Shown piece by piece: positions 34,753 through 43,723 of a stretch of DNA of 64,000 nt. The first letter of the stretch is position 1, and the number at the start of each line of letters is the position of its first letter. The DNA comes from DAOVXM01 sp963746255. Lineage in GTDB: Bacteria; Chloroflexota; Anaerolineae; Anaerolineales; UBA4823. The stretch covers positions 310,001 through 374,000 of the forward strand of contig CAVVAJ010000007.1 in the NCBI GenBank assembly GCA_963746255.1, written 5' to 3'. The translations under genes were made by a program, and so were the position numbers. Under the pieces are notes generated by a model. That model worked only from the letters and a program-made list of their open reading frames with translations. It had not been told where the DNA came from and made no database searches.

Positions 34753-36615
34753 CTAATCTAGATCAGACTTGATCGCTTCAGCGAGTTTCCGGTTGATCCC
34801 GGGGACTGACTCTAGTTCTTCAACTGAGGCCTGCTCGATTCCCTTTAGAGAGCCGAAATGCTGAAGTAGCTGTTTACGTCTTGTGGGACCGATCCCGGGT
34901 ATCGCATCCAATCTGGATGCTAATCCCAGTTTCGTGCGCCGGTTGCGGTGAGATGTAATCGCAAACCGATGTGCCTCGTCGCGTATCCGCTGGACAAGAT
35001 ACAATCCTTGTGATTGGCGCGGTAGGATGATGGGCTTGCTTTTTCTAGGGACAAATAATTCTTCATTCTGTTTTGCGAGTCCAGCAATATGGATCTGATC
35101 CGCGAGCTCATATTGCTCCACCACTTTAATTGCCCTACCAAGCTGTCCTTTCCCGCCGTCTACCAGGATTAATTCTGGAAGCAAGGCAAAGGATGGGTCT
35201 GGCTTTTTACCCGGCGCATCCTTCGCTTCCTGGATGACACCCCAGCGTTTAAACCGGCGCTGCAGTACTTCTTCCATGCTGGCAAAATCGTCCGGTCCAG
35301 TTACGTTGCGGATATTAAAACGGCGGTAATGCTGTTTCTTGGGTACACCTTGTTCAAAAACAACCATACTTCCGACTGCGGCAGTCCCTTGGGTGTTCGA
35401 GATATCATAACACTCAATGCGGTTGAGTGGTTCGGTGATCTCCAGCGCGGCCTGCAGTTCAGCTAACGCTTCAGTCTGGCGGTGGCGGTCGGCTTGCCAC
35501 TGCGCCTGTAAAGCCATCAGCGTTTCGGCGGCGTTCTCTGCAGCCATATTGACAAGGTCTTTTTGCTGCCCTGCCTCGGGGATAACTAGTTCGACCTGTC
35601 CAGCACTGCTTTTCTTTCGCAGCCATTGCTGGATTATTTGGGCTTCTTCAAGTTCGTGCGGTAGCAGGACCTGGGGCGGCACCATTGGAGATTGGTCGTA
35701 GAACTGCTTGATGAATTCGGCCATGACACTGGTGTCTGGAGATTCAGCTGTGCCCTCCAGCAAGAAATATTCCCGACCGATGAGCTTGCCTCCGCGTATG
35801 AAGAACACCTGCACGCAAGCTTCTCCATCCGAACGGGCCATAGCAATCACGTCCGAATCCACATATTCTGATGAGATCACTTTCTGGCGTTCAACGATGT
35901 TCTCGATCGCCCGCAACTGATCGCGAACTGTCGCAGCTTTCTCAAACTGCAGTTCATGCGCTGCTTTGTCCATCTGTGTCTGCAGTCGCGAGACGATTGG
36001 CTCTGTACGCCCCAACAGGAATTGGCATAAGTCGTCGATCATCTCTCGATACCCATTCTGATCTACTGCACCAACGCAGGGTGCGACGCAGAGTTTGATA
36101 TCGTAATAAAGGCAGGCGCGTTCATCACCACCAGTGATTGTCCGGTCACATGTCAAGTACGGGAAAATCCGGCGGATCACATCTAGAGTCTGGTGTACAG
36201 CCCATACGCTGGTGTAGGGTCCGAAGTAGCGGGACCCATCCTGTACCATCCGGCGTGTAACAGTAACTTTGGGGAAGGGGTCTGCCCAATGGACTTTTAT
36301 ATATGGGTACTGTTTGTCATCTTTCAGCCGGATGTTGTAATGCGGGCGGTACTTCTTGATAAGGTTCATCTCCAAGATCAACGCTTCCAGCTCGGAATCG
36401 ACGATGATCCAGTCGATATCACTGATCCGACGGACTAATTGTTGGGTTCTGCGATGATTCTGCGCGCTGTTGTGAAAGTATGACCGCACCCGGTTGCGAA
36501 GGTTGATCGCTTTACCCACGTAGATCACTTTCCCCGACTTATCTTTCATAAGATAACAACCAGGTTTAGTGGGGATAACTTTCAGCTGTGCTTCAATAAG
36601 ATTTTCGTCTTCCAT
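34753..36615 (-). CDS. uvrC: excinuclease ABC subunit C
   Basis: 620 residues; makes the dual incisions in nucleotide excision repair with UvrAB. Seen: N-terminal GIY-YIG nuclease (KPGCYLMKDKSGKVIYVGKA), UVR domain (LQFEKAATVRDQLRAIE), RNase H-like domain (ECYDISNTQGTAAVGSMVVF, LILVDGGKGQLG) and C-terminal helix-hairpin-helix (LDAIPGIGPTRRKQLLQHFG). A -10-like TAAAAT lies nine bases before the start codon and there is no Shine-Dalgarno site. Confidence 0.97.
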   Translation of the reverse strand: MEDENLIEAQLKVIPTKPGCYLMKDKSGKVIYVGKAINLRNRVRSYFHNSAQNHRRTQQLVRRISDIDWIIVDSELEALILEMNLIKKYRPHYNIRLKDDKQYPYIKVHWADPFPKVTVTRRMVQDGSRYFGPYTSVWAVHQTLDVIRRIFPYLTCDRTITGGDERACLYYDIKLCVAPCVGAVDQNGYREMIDDLCQFLLGRTEPIVSRLQTQMDKAAHELQFEKAATVRDQLRAIENIVERQKVISSEYVDSDVIAMARSDGEACVQVFFIRGGKLIGREYFLLEGTAESPDTSVMAEFIKQFYDQSPMVPPQVLLPHELEEAQIIQQWLRKKSSAGQVELVIPEAGQQKDLVNMAAENAAETLMALQAQWQADRHRQTEALAELQAALEITEPLNRIECYDISNTQGTAAVGSMVVFEQGVPKKQHYRRFNIRNVTGPDDFASMEEVLQRRFKRWGVIQEAKDAPGKKPDPSFALLPELILVDGGKGQLGRAIKVVEQYELADQIHIAGLAKQNEELFVPRKSKPIILPRQSQGLYLVQRIRDEAHRFAITSHRNRRTKLGLASRLDAIPGIGPTRRKQLLQHFGSLKGIEQASVEELESVPGINRKLAEAIKSDLD

Positions 36616-36732
36616 CGCGACGGTATTTTAACACGCTGCTCCGTGGATTGGTGCATGCTGGAGTGAAAATCACTATTCTCTCAGCTTGCCGGAGAAAGCC
36701 CATCAGTAAAAGCAGGTATAATTCCCCTTGCT

Positions 36733-37233
36733 ATGGATACTGAATTGGAAGTGCTTGTTGGAAAGCTGCTGAGACAGTCCGGATTGCGCTTGGCAGTCGC
36801 CGAATCTTGTACCGGTGGTTTGATCGGTCATCGGATAACCAATGTGCCGGGGTCATCAACCTACTATATGGGCAGCGTTACGGCGTATGCGTATGAGGCA
36901 AAAGTGCGCATCTTGAGTGTGAAGTGGCGCACGTTGGAAACTTATGGTGCGGTAAGTGAAGAGACCGTTTTAGAGATGGCAAAAGGTGTCAGGCGGGCGT
37001 TGGCAGCGGATATCGGCCTATCGATCAGCGGTATCGCAGGCCCCGGCGGCGGAACACCTGAAAAACCGGTTGGTTTGACCTGGATCGGTATCAGTTCCTA
37101 CTCAGCGAACCACGCCTGGCAGTATGTGTGGGCGGGCGACCGGTTGGCTGTAAAGGAGCAATCGGCAGAACAGGCCTTACGCTGTTTGGTCGAATTTCTT
37201 CAAGACCAACCGGAGAGCGAATCAGAGAGCTAA
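36733..37233 (+). CDS. pncC: nicotinamide-nucleotide amidohydrolase (CinA C-terminal family)
   Basis: 166 residues. Deamidates NMN to NaMN in NAD recycling. Signature ESCTGGLIGHRITNVPGSS with the catalytic Ser/Thr region, YAYEAKVRILSV, GAVSEETVLEMAKG and SISGIAGPGGGTPEKPVG. Lacks the N-terminal CinA domain. TATAAT (36717-36722) ends ten bases before the ATG and no ribosome site is present. Divergent from uvrC. Confidence 0.93.
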   Translation: MDTELEVLVGKLLRQSGLRLAVAESCTGGLIGHRITNVPGSSTYYMGSVTAYAYEAKVRILSVKWRTLETYGAVSEETVLEMAKGVRRALAADIGLSISGIAGPGGGTPEKPVGLTWIGISSYSANHAWQYVWAGDRLAVKEQSAEQALRCLVEFLQDQPESESES

Positions 37234-37297
37234 CGATTTGCGGTCTGAATTCTTGAGAAATAAATCAGTGTAAAATTGATTTCGAGTATTGAAATAA

Positions 37298-37333
37298 ATC
37301 CCCGCAGATGGGTAATGCGTTCTCTGCGGGGAT
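37298..37333. terminator. bidirectional terminator between pncC and metG
   Basis: 11-base-pair stem ATCCCCGCAGA (37298-37308) with TCTGCGGGGAT (37323-37333), between two convergent genes. AT-rich flanks on both sides. Confidence 0.7.
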
Positions 37334-37369
37334 CTTCATTATAGTAGTTTGGTAATCAGGAAAATAATA

Positions 37370-39151
37370 TTACCCTAGCCGTGCTCTCTCTGTTTCTGCT
37401 GCGCTTCGATCCAGTTTTTGGAAAAGAGGCTCAGGGTTGCGCAATTTCCGTCCGGGCTCAAGTTCGCTTACCGCCCAGCGTCCATGGGCATCATCTGGCA
37501 GATACCGCAGCACAACATGTGTGCCGAGGTCGTCATTGATTTCTTCGGTGGTTTGCTGGCCAAATATCGGTTCATCGTATCCGAGATAGCTGTGCAGTCG
37601 CTCGCTCGTGAATGGCAAGAATGGTGCGAGGATGATTTTCAACGAGTCGATTGCTTTCAGCGCAGTATAGATCGATTTACCGGCCGCTTCCTTATCAGTT
37701 TTGATTTCAAACCATGGTGCAGCTTTATCGATATACTTGTTGACCTCCGATGCTAAACGGATGGCTTCAAATAGGCCATTTCGCAGGTGGACTTGGTCGA
37801 TCTGCTCTCCAACGGTTTCAAATCCTCCTGCAATGATAACAAGTATTTCCTTATCAGCTGCCCGCAGTTCACCCGGATCGGGCACAACACCATCCCAATG
37901 TTTATAGGCGAAAGATAGCACCCGATTCGCTAAGTTGCCCCAGGTGGCGACCAGTTCGTTATTGTTGCGGCTGACGAAATCATCCCAATCCCAGTCGGTA
38001 TCTTTGGTCTCAGGCATGTTCGCGGTCAGGTAGTAGCGTAAGGGGTCTGGGTCGTAGCGGCTCAAGAAGTCCAAACCCCACACTGCCCAATTGCGGCTGC
38101 CGGAGATTTTTTGACCTTCGAGATTGAGAAACTCGTTGGCGGGCACGTCATAAGGCAGGGTGAATTTCTTGTTATCCTGTTCGGAATAGATTTTCCCAAA
38201 CCAATCACCGGCGCCGGTTAGCTGCCCAGGCCAAATTACTGCATGGAATGGGATATTATCTTTGCCGATAAAATAGTACCCACGTGCTTCTGGCTCGTAC
38301 CACAAGTCCTGCCAAGCATCCGGATTGCCTGTGATTTTCGCCCACTCGATAGAAGCAGACAAGTAGCCGATGACGGCTTCAAACCAAACGTACAAACATT
38401 TCCCCTCCCAGCCGTTGACCGGGACCGGTATCCCCCAGTCCAGATCACGCGTGATAGCGCGTCCGTGAAGGTTGTCGGCAAGTATTTGTCCAAGCGATTG
38501 GCGTAGCACATTCGCGCGCCAGTAACCCTCCCGCTGGCGCAGGAAGTCGATTATAGCCGGCTGCAGCTTGCCTAAGTCTAGGTAAAAATGTTCGGTTTCG
38601 CGCAGTTCAGGCGTCGATCCATCGATCTTTGAGCGCGGGTCGACTAAATGGGTCGCGTCCAGTAAACTTCCACAGTTGTCACATTGATCTCCCCGGGCAT
38701 TATCATAACCACACACGTAGCAGGTACCTTCGATATACCGATCGGGAAGGAAGCGTTCCTGCGTGGGTGTATACCACTGCTTCTGCCGCTGCGTGTAAAG
38801 ATAACCGTTGTGGTGTAGTGCCTGGAATAACGCCTGGGCTACCTTGAAATGGTTCTCGGTGTGTGTGCTTGTAAACAGGTCGTAGGTCAGCCCAAGTTTT
38901 TGGAATAGCTCAAGAAAACCCTGGTGGAAGCCCTGATAAACTTCTATGGGAGTTGTCCCGACTGCTTCGGCGCGAACAGTGACTGGCGTGCCGTGGGCAT
39001 CCGAACCTGAGACCATGATTACCCGGTTGCCAGCTAGCCGTTGGTAGCGAGCGAATATATCCGCCGGCAGGTACGAACCGGTGATGTTCCCGACATGGAT
39101 ATCAGAATTTGCATAAGGCCAGGCAACTGCAACCAAGATATTCTTTGGCAT
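37370..39151 (-). CDS. metG: methionyl-tRNA synthetase
   Basis: 593 residues. Class I signature VAWPYANSDIHVGNITGSYLP (HIGH variant HVGN) near the start, zinc-finger cysteines in CYVCGYDNARGDQCDNCG (about 145-160), and a KMSKS-position motif reading KISGS (LEGQKISGSRNWAVWG). Anticodon domain includes ATWGNLANRVLSF. No C-terminal Trbp111 tRNA-binding domain. GGAGG precedes ATG 39151. Preceded by a 190-base leader with a Met-codon mini-ORF and an attenuator, so transcription is probably tuned to Met-tRNA charging. Confidence 0.95.
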   Translation of the reverse strand: MPKNILVAVAWPYANSDIHVGNITGSYLPADIFARYQRLAGNRVIMVSGSDAHGTPVTVRAEAVGTTPIEVYQGFHQGFLELFQKLGLTYDLFTSTHTENHFKVAQALFQALHHNGYLYTQRQKQWYTPTQERFLPDRYIEGTCYVCGYDNARGDQCDNCGSLLDATHLVDPRSKIDGSTPELRETEHFYLDLGKLQPAIIDFLRQREGYWRANVLRQSLGQILADNLHGRAITRDLDWGIPVPVNGWEGKCLYVWFEAVIGYLSASIEWAKITGNPDAWQDLWYEPEARGYYFIGKDNIPFHAVIWPGQLTGAGDWFGKIYSEQDNKKFTLPYDVPANEFLNLEGQKISGSRNWAVWGLDFLSRYDPDPLRYYLTANMPETKDTDWDWDDFVSRNNNELVATWGNLANRVLSFAYKHWDGVVPDPGELRAADKEILVIIAGGFETVGEQIDQVHLRNGLFEAIRLASEVNKYIDKAAPWFEIKTDKEAAGKSIYTALKAIDSLKIILAPFLPFTSERLHSYLGYDEPIFGQQTTEEINDDLGTHVVLRYLPDDAHGRWAVSELEPGRKLRNPEPLFQKLDRSAAETERARLG

Positions 39152-39193
39152 AGTATTCCTCCTCTCTACCTTTCAACCCTAGCCAAACAAAAA

Positions 39194-39266
39194 GGCTGTC
39201 CTGAAAGGGACAGCCCGAGTTGGTGTTTTGTGCGGGTTGGTTAGATTCCTCTAACCACGGCTGTCC
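39194..39266 (-). promoter_or_regulatory. transcription attenuator of metG
   Basis: In - strand RNA order: segment 2 GGACAGCC (39266-39259), segment 3 GGCTGTCC (39215-39208) and segment 4 GGACAGCC (39201-39194) followed by TTTTTGTTT. Segments 3 and 4 form a terminator with loop CTTTCA. Segments 2 and 3 form an equally strong antiterminator. Segment 2 lies inside the leader peptide frame, 26 bases past three Met codons, so the choice depends on ribosome position. No T-box sequence is visible. Confidence 0.75.
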
Positions 39267-39339
39267 GGACATGTGCGCAAGCTGCCGTGCACATCATCAT
39301 GGAGCCAAGGCTTGTTGTACTGAAGCGTGATACGGACAT
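39241..39339 (-). CDS. Met-codon leader peptide of metG
   Basis: 32 codons from ATG 39339 to TAA 39241. The SD-like GAGGG lies a few bases upstream. Residues 14-16 are three consecutive methionines (ATGATGATG at 39300-39292). The frame ends about 90 bases before metG, and the antiterminator segment lies within its last ten codons. Too short for ordinary gene calling, but position, ribosome site, Met run and overlapping RNA structures all fit a ribosome-mediated attenuation leader. Confidence 0.72.
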   Translation of the reverse strand: MSVSRFSTTSLGSMMMCTAACAHVRTAVVRGI

Positions 39340-39368
39340 GTTTTTACCCTCAACTCTAACTGCTGATG

Positions 39369-39396
39369 AGTTTATACTTGTGCGTAGATTTGTCAA
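39369..39396 (-). promoter_or_regulatory. promoter of the metG leader
   Basis: On the - strand TTGACA (39396-39391), a 16-base spacer and TAAACT (39374-39369), about 30 bases before the leader peptide start. Confidence 0.55.
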
Positions 39397-39429
39397 GGAA
39401 TTTACCCCTCGTACAGTAGGGTCTTAGAA

Positions 39430-40599
39430 TTATATATATTCCTGCAACTGCCGTACCCGGCATGGATGTCGTAAACGGCGCAGTGCTTTCCCTTCGATTT
39501 GGCGGATCCGTTCGCGTGTCAGGCCAAATTTCTCGCCCACCTCTTTCAACGTATAGGGGTGGTTGTTATCGAGGCCAAAACGCATTCTCAATATCCGCGC
39601 TTCGCGCGGGGTGAGTGTGGAGAGCACTTCGTTCACCCGCTCTCTGAGCATGTTTTCATAAACCGATTGCGATGGGGTCGGTGTCGCCTTATCTTCGATG
39701 AACATACCCAGCTCTAAATCGTCTTCATCCCCGACTGGACTTTCAAGCGATAGCGGTATCCAGGACACCTGTAAGAGCCATTGGACTTTTTTTGGTGCGG
39801 CCTCCATTCTTTCTGCTAATTCTTGTGGAGTAGGCGGTCTTCCCAGGCTCTGTTCCATTTCATGGGAGATGCGGTAGAGGTGGCGGATGCGGTCGTTCAT
39901 GTGGACCGGCAAGCGTATCGTCCGTCCCTGGTCTGCGATTGCCCGAGTGATCGTCTGCCGGATCCACCAGGTGGCGTAGGTCGAGAAACGGAAACCACGC
40001 TGGTACTCAAATTTCTCAACGGCTTTCATTAAACCGAGATTGCCTTCTTGAATTAAGTCAAGGAAAGGAACACCGCGTCCGATATACTTTTTTGCTATGC
40101 TGACAACGAGCCGTGTGTTTGCTTTGATGATGTGCTCACGGGCCAGTAGGCCATCATGGATGGTCGCTTCCAATTCGTGGCGCTTTTTTATATAATTCCG
40201 GAGTGGCAGCTTGCGTAGTTCTGTTTGCGCTACACATCCGGCTTCAACTCGTTTCGCTAGGGATACTTCTTCTTGGACGGATAAAAGCGGTACCCGGGAC
40301 ATCTCCTTGAGATAGATTTCCACCGTGTCATTGGGTGCAAGATGTTCAAGGCTGTTATGATGACCGATATCTTCGGTAGAAGATTCGACATCGCCTCCTT
40401 GAGCTTCCGGTTTTTCCAAGAACTCGACGCCTTCGTGCATTAAATAGGCAACCATGCGCTGCACGATGACTTCATCGTCTTCCTCGATCTTTATGAGTTC
40501 TTGTACGTCTTGCTGAGAGAGGTACCCTTGTAAGTCTGCAAGCTCAAGCAACCTTTCAATGGCTTCGGTAAAATTACCATTTTTGCCCGGATCAGCCAT
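39430..40599 (-). CDS. rpoD: RNA polymerase primary sigma factor (sigma-70)
   Basis: 389 residues from ATG 40599; AGGAGG stands seven bases upstream, favouring this over the ATG at 40605. Region 1.1-like N-terminus (LLELADLQGYLSQQDVQEL), then region 1.2 (DTVEIYLKEMSRVPLLSVQEE), region 2 (GNLGLMKAVEKFEYQRGFRFSTYATWWIRQ), region 3, and region 4 (LTPREARILRMRFGL, then YTLKEVGEKFGLTRERIRQIE). Length and all regions fit a group 1 or close group 2 sigma. It reads the TTGACA/TATAAT boxes seen across the window. Confidence 0.95.
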   Translation of the reverse strand: MADPGKNGNFTEAIERLLELADLQGYLSQQDVQELIKIEEDDEVIVQRMVAYLMHEGVEFLEKPEAQGGDVESSTEDIGHHNSLEHLAPNDTVEIYLKEMSRVPLLSVQEEVSLAKRVEAGCVAQTELRKLPLRNYIKKRHELEATIHDGLLAREHIIKANTRLVVSIAKKYIGRGVPFLDLIQEGNLGLMKAVEKFEYQRGFRFSTYATWWIRQTITRAIADQGRTIRLPVHMNDRIRHLYRISHEMEQSLGRPPTPQELAERMEAAPKKVQWLLQVSWIPLSLESPVGDEDDLELGMFIEDKATPTPSQSVYENMLRERVNEVLSTLTPREARILRMRFGLDNNHPYTLKEVGEKFGLTRERIRQIEGKALRRLRHPCRVRQLQEYI

Positions 40600-40649
40600 G
40601 CACATCCCTCCTGAGGAGCTGGCTTACTTATTGATAAGGGTCGCGATTC

Positions 40650-41175
40650 TTAAGTTGAATTCTCGTCGTTCAGCAGCGTCTTGAGGACCTCAAAACGCGG
40701 ATCTATGGATCCATCCTGGTGGTTGCAGGTTGTGGTATTTAGATTCTCGCCACATATGGGGCAGATACCTTGACAGTCTTTGTTGCAGAGCGGGTTAATT
40801 GGGACCTCTAGCAAGCATATATTCTCGGAGCAGTGGGCCAAGGTTTATTTGACCGGATTCGGGTAAGATAAACTCAGTTCCGGGCACTGCGAGCCGGGAA
40901 AACGTGTACAATTCAAGGTAGTCAACTGTTAACGGCTGTGGAAATTCATTAAGACAACGTACACATTCGATTTGAAGTGTTGCTTGCAGATTTACCTGAA
41001 CCAGAAGTCCTTGGGCTGTACGCGTTACACGCACAGTGCCTGTTATATCTCCCAGATTTAGGTCCGGGCTCAGGTGTAGCTCTGGGATGTCAAAAAGAAA
41101 ATCCCGGCTGGTGCCGACCGGTTGGTTGATCAGAAAACCGACATTCAGCCGGAGAAATTTTTGTGAACTGTGCAC
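40650..41175 (-). CDS. yceD: YceD/DUF177-family protein, apparent frameshift near 40812
   Basis: Two overlapping - strand frames: 41175-40795 carries the DUF177 N-terminal and middle part (CVRCLNEFPQPL, then INLGPLLREYM) and 40841-40650 carries the C-terminal cysteine cluster (NPLCNKDCQGICPICGENL). Removing one base at about 40812 joins them as PLLREYMLLEVPINPLC, the usual family sequence, about 173 residues. YceD proteins affect 23S rRNA levels and are usually followed by rpmF; here rpoD follows and no L32 gene is visible. The start is GTG 41175. The break may be a sequencing indel. Confidence 0.8.
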
Positions 41176-41316
41176 TATTGTTACGATGATAGCACCATGG
41201 GGAATGTGAAAAAGATTATAACATAGATAGAATAAAGCGTCAAGAATTGCATTTAATTTTGCAATAATGAGGGGTGTGAAAATATATAATGATGATCATC
41301 AACAAGGACAAGTCAA

Positions 41317-41928
41317 ATGGGTAAATTGCTAATTGCCAGCCAGAATCGAGGTAAAATCGCCGAAATAAAAGCTTTGTTGGCAGGTGAATTGTTGGAGCTG
41401 GTGACAGCAGATGAAGTTGAGATTTCCTTGACGGTGGAAGAGAATGGACAGTCCTATCACCAGAACGCGGCCATCAAAGCGAAAGCCTATACCCACGCTG
41501 CCGGGCTCGTTTCGCTGGCAGATGATTCTGGGTTGGAAGTCGATGCCTTGGGCGGCCAGCCGGGTATCCGTTCTGCCCGTTTTTCTCCCCAACCTGGTGC
41601 GACCGATGCAGACCGCCGGTTTCACCTATTGCAGCAGTTGGCAACCCACCCACGCCCTTGGCAGGCCCGATTCCGTTGTGTAGTAGCCATCGCCTGTCCT
41701 CCCGATTCCGTTTTCTACACCGAGGGGCTTTGTGAAGGGGAGATCATTCCGGATGAACACGGTGAGGGTGGATTCGGGTATGATCCCATCTTTTGGCTGC
41801 CGTATCTGCACCAGACGATGGCAGAATTGGATATGCTCCACAAGAACCAAATCAGCCACCGCGCACATGCGGTGCGTAAAGCCATCCCGCTATTGCGCGA
41901 ATTGTTAAATAATCCTAAAAAATCTTAA
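41317..41928 (+). CDS. rdgB: XTP/dITP diphosphatase (HAM1 family)
   Basis: 203 residues; removes non-canonical purine nucleotides from the pool. Seen: LLIASQNRGKIAEIKALL at the N-terminus, ENGQSYHQNAAIKAKAY, LADDSGLEVDALGGQPGIRSARF with substrate and Mg contacts, and GEGGFGYDPIFWLP. AAGGAC lies about ten bases before ATG 41317. Family length is normal. Confidence 0.96.
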   Translation: MGKLLIASQNRGKIAEIKALLAGELLELVTADEVEISLTVEENGQSYHQNAAIKAKAYTHAAGLVSLADDSGLEVDALGGQPGIRSARFSPQPGATDADRRFHLLQQLATHPRPWQARFRCVVAIACPPDSVFYTEGLCEGEIIPDEHGEGGFGYDPIFWLPYLHQTMAELDMLHKNQISHRAHAVRKAIPLLRELLNNPKKS

Positions 41929-41963
41929 CCAACAGACCGATATTTTCGAGTATCATAAAGGCC

Positions 41964-43721
41964 ATGCAACAGACTAGCACGACATCTTTACTGACGAATT
42001 GGGTCTCAATTACGCTGCGCTGGCTTACCTTGATGGGGATTGCCCTTTCCCTATCCTTTGGCAGCAGATTTTCCCCGGCAGTCGGTATTTTCCTCATCTT
42101 TGCCGCTTTGTGGAATGTGTGGTTGTCGGTCTGGCTGCTGGCGAAGCAGAATCGCTTTGCCCATAAACTCATCCTGATCGCGGTCGATATGCTCACCGTT
42201 TATGTGCTGTATGCGATGAGCGGAACGTTGGGTGGGGGGCTCGGTTGGACCGGGATCCTTCCGCTTATCACCGCCTCCCTCATGTACGGGCTGCTTGGCG
42301 CGGCCGCGGTGATCCCGATTAACCTGGTTGTGCAGGGGCTGCTGTCACTGCTCGATGGTGATCTCTACACAATCGGCTTGTTTTTGCTGACGCTGCTGCC
42401 GATCTACTTGATTGCTGGGGCTGTTTTTGGTTTTATCGGTCAGCGGATGCTTCGTATCAGGGAGGAGGAAGCGCGTGCGCTTGTACGCACCCGTTTGGAA
42501 GCCCAACGCGCAGAACGCGAACGCAGCCGTGTGATATATAACCTGATCTCTACGTTGAGCTCCAGCCTTAACTACCAGCGTGTCCTCGAGACATCGCTGG
42601 ACCTGAGTGCCAGTGCCATTGAAAAGATCGATGACGTGCACGACCAGATGGTTAGTGGTGTGTTGCTGTTTGTTGCGGATGAGTCAGGCGGCACCTATTT
42701 ACAAGTTGGCTCAGCCCGCCGGTTTACCCAAGCGGATTTACGACTCACGCTTCGAGGCCGGCAAGGCGCCATCGGCAAGGCGATCGATGGCGGCAACCCG
42801 CAGTTAACCAGGGTAATCTCCCAAGATCCAGAATTGGGCATGATTGTCGCATTGCGCGTATGCCAGTCGGTGTATGTCGTCCCGCTGCGTGTGGGTTTGG
42901 ACAATTATGGCGTGATGGTTTTCGGGCATCCGGAAGAAAAATACTTTACCCCAGAGCGTACCGAGGTCTTGGATATCGTTGGCAACCAATCTGTGATCGC
43001 TATTCAAAATGCACGCTTATACAGCGACCTGGAGCAGGAAAAAGAGCGCATCTTGGAAATCCAGGAGGATGCGCGCAACAAGCTGGCGCGCGACCTGCAC
43101 GATGGCCCGACCCAATCGGTAGCTGCGATCGCGATGCGGGTGAATTTCGCCCGCCGATTGATCGACCGCAATGTGAAAGCGGCTGCTGAAGAGCTCTACA
43201 AGGTGGAAGAGCTTGCCCGTCAGACGACCAAGGAAATCCGCCACATGCTGTTCACCCTACGCCCATTGGTTCTTGAGTCCCAGGGGTTGATCCCGGCGCT
43301 TGAATCTATGGCGGATAAAATGCGCGACACCTACGAGCAAAATGTGATCGTTATGGCAGATCCACATATCGTCAGCCAGATGGAGGATAACAAGCAGGGT
43401 GTAGTCTTCTATATCGCCGAAGAAGCGGTAAACAATGCCCGCAAACACGCTGAAGCCTCTCACATCTGGGTGCGCTTGCACCCGCTGGAAGCTGGATTGG
43501 CGATCCTGGAGATCGAGGATGATGGCGGTGGTTTCGACCTTGAGGATGTCGATAGCGATTATGAGAAGCGCGGCAGCCTGGGGATGGTCAATATGCGTGA
43601 GCGGGCAGAGTTGGTGAATGGGCGGGTGAAGATAGATTCAGCTCTGGGACGCGGCACCCGTGTCTCGGTGATCATCCCACTAACCGAAGATGCTATCGAA
43701 CGTGTTCGCCGCACGTTATAA
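41964..43721 (+). CDS. membrane sensor histidine kinase (GAF, HisKA_3), orphan
   Basis: 585 residues. Five or six N-terminal membrane segments (about 14-160), a short coiled coil (about 165-195), a GAF domain (about 200-350), then a HisKA_3 dimerisation region with phospho-acceptor His in RDLHDGPTQSVAAIAMR and HATPase_c motifs (EEAVNNARKHAEAS, EDDGGGFD, GSLGMVNMRERAEL). The NarL/LiaS-type kinase needs a LuxR-class regulator, but none is adjacent. A small membrane protein follows after two bases. Confidence 0.9.
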   Translation: MQQTSTTSLLTNWVSITLRWLTLMGIALSLSFGSRFSPAVGIFLIFAALWNVWLSVWLLAKQNRFAHKLILIAVDMLTVYVLYAMSGTLGGGLGWTGILPLITASLMYGLLGAAAVIPINLVVQGLLSLLDGDLYTIGLFLLTLLPIYLIAGAVFGFIGQRMLRIREEEARALVRTRLEAQRAERERSRVIYNLISTLSSSLNYQRVLETSLDLSASAIEKIDDVHDQMVSGVLLFVADESGGTYLQVGSARRFTQADLRLTLRGRQGAIGKAIDGGNPQLTRVISQDPELGMIVALRVCQSVYVVPLRVGLDNYGVMVFGHPEEKYFTPERTEVLDIVGNQSVIAIQNARLYSDLEQEKERILEIQEDARNKLARDLHDGPTQSVAAIAMRVNFARRLIDRNVKAAAEELYKVEELARQTTKEIRHMLFTLRPLVLESQGLIPALESMADKMRDTYEQNVIVMADPHIVSQMEDNKQGVVFYIAEEAVNNARKHAEASHIWVRLHPLEAGLAILEIEDDGGGFDLEDVDSDYEKRGSLGMVNMRERAELVNGRVKIDSALGRGTRVSVIIPLTEDAIERVRRTL

Positions 43722-43723
43722 GC

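Noticed and set aside
38090..38130. KISGS in place of KMSKS in MetRS as a sign of inactivation
   Set aside because: The second class I signature tolerates variation and all other motifs, including the zinc cluster, are intact.
39152..39420. T-box riboswitch before metG
   Set aside because: The conserved T-box core and specifier stem are not visible; the Met-codon leader with alternative stems explains the region better.
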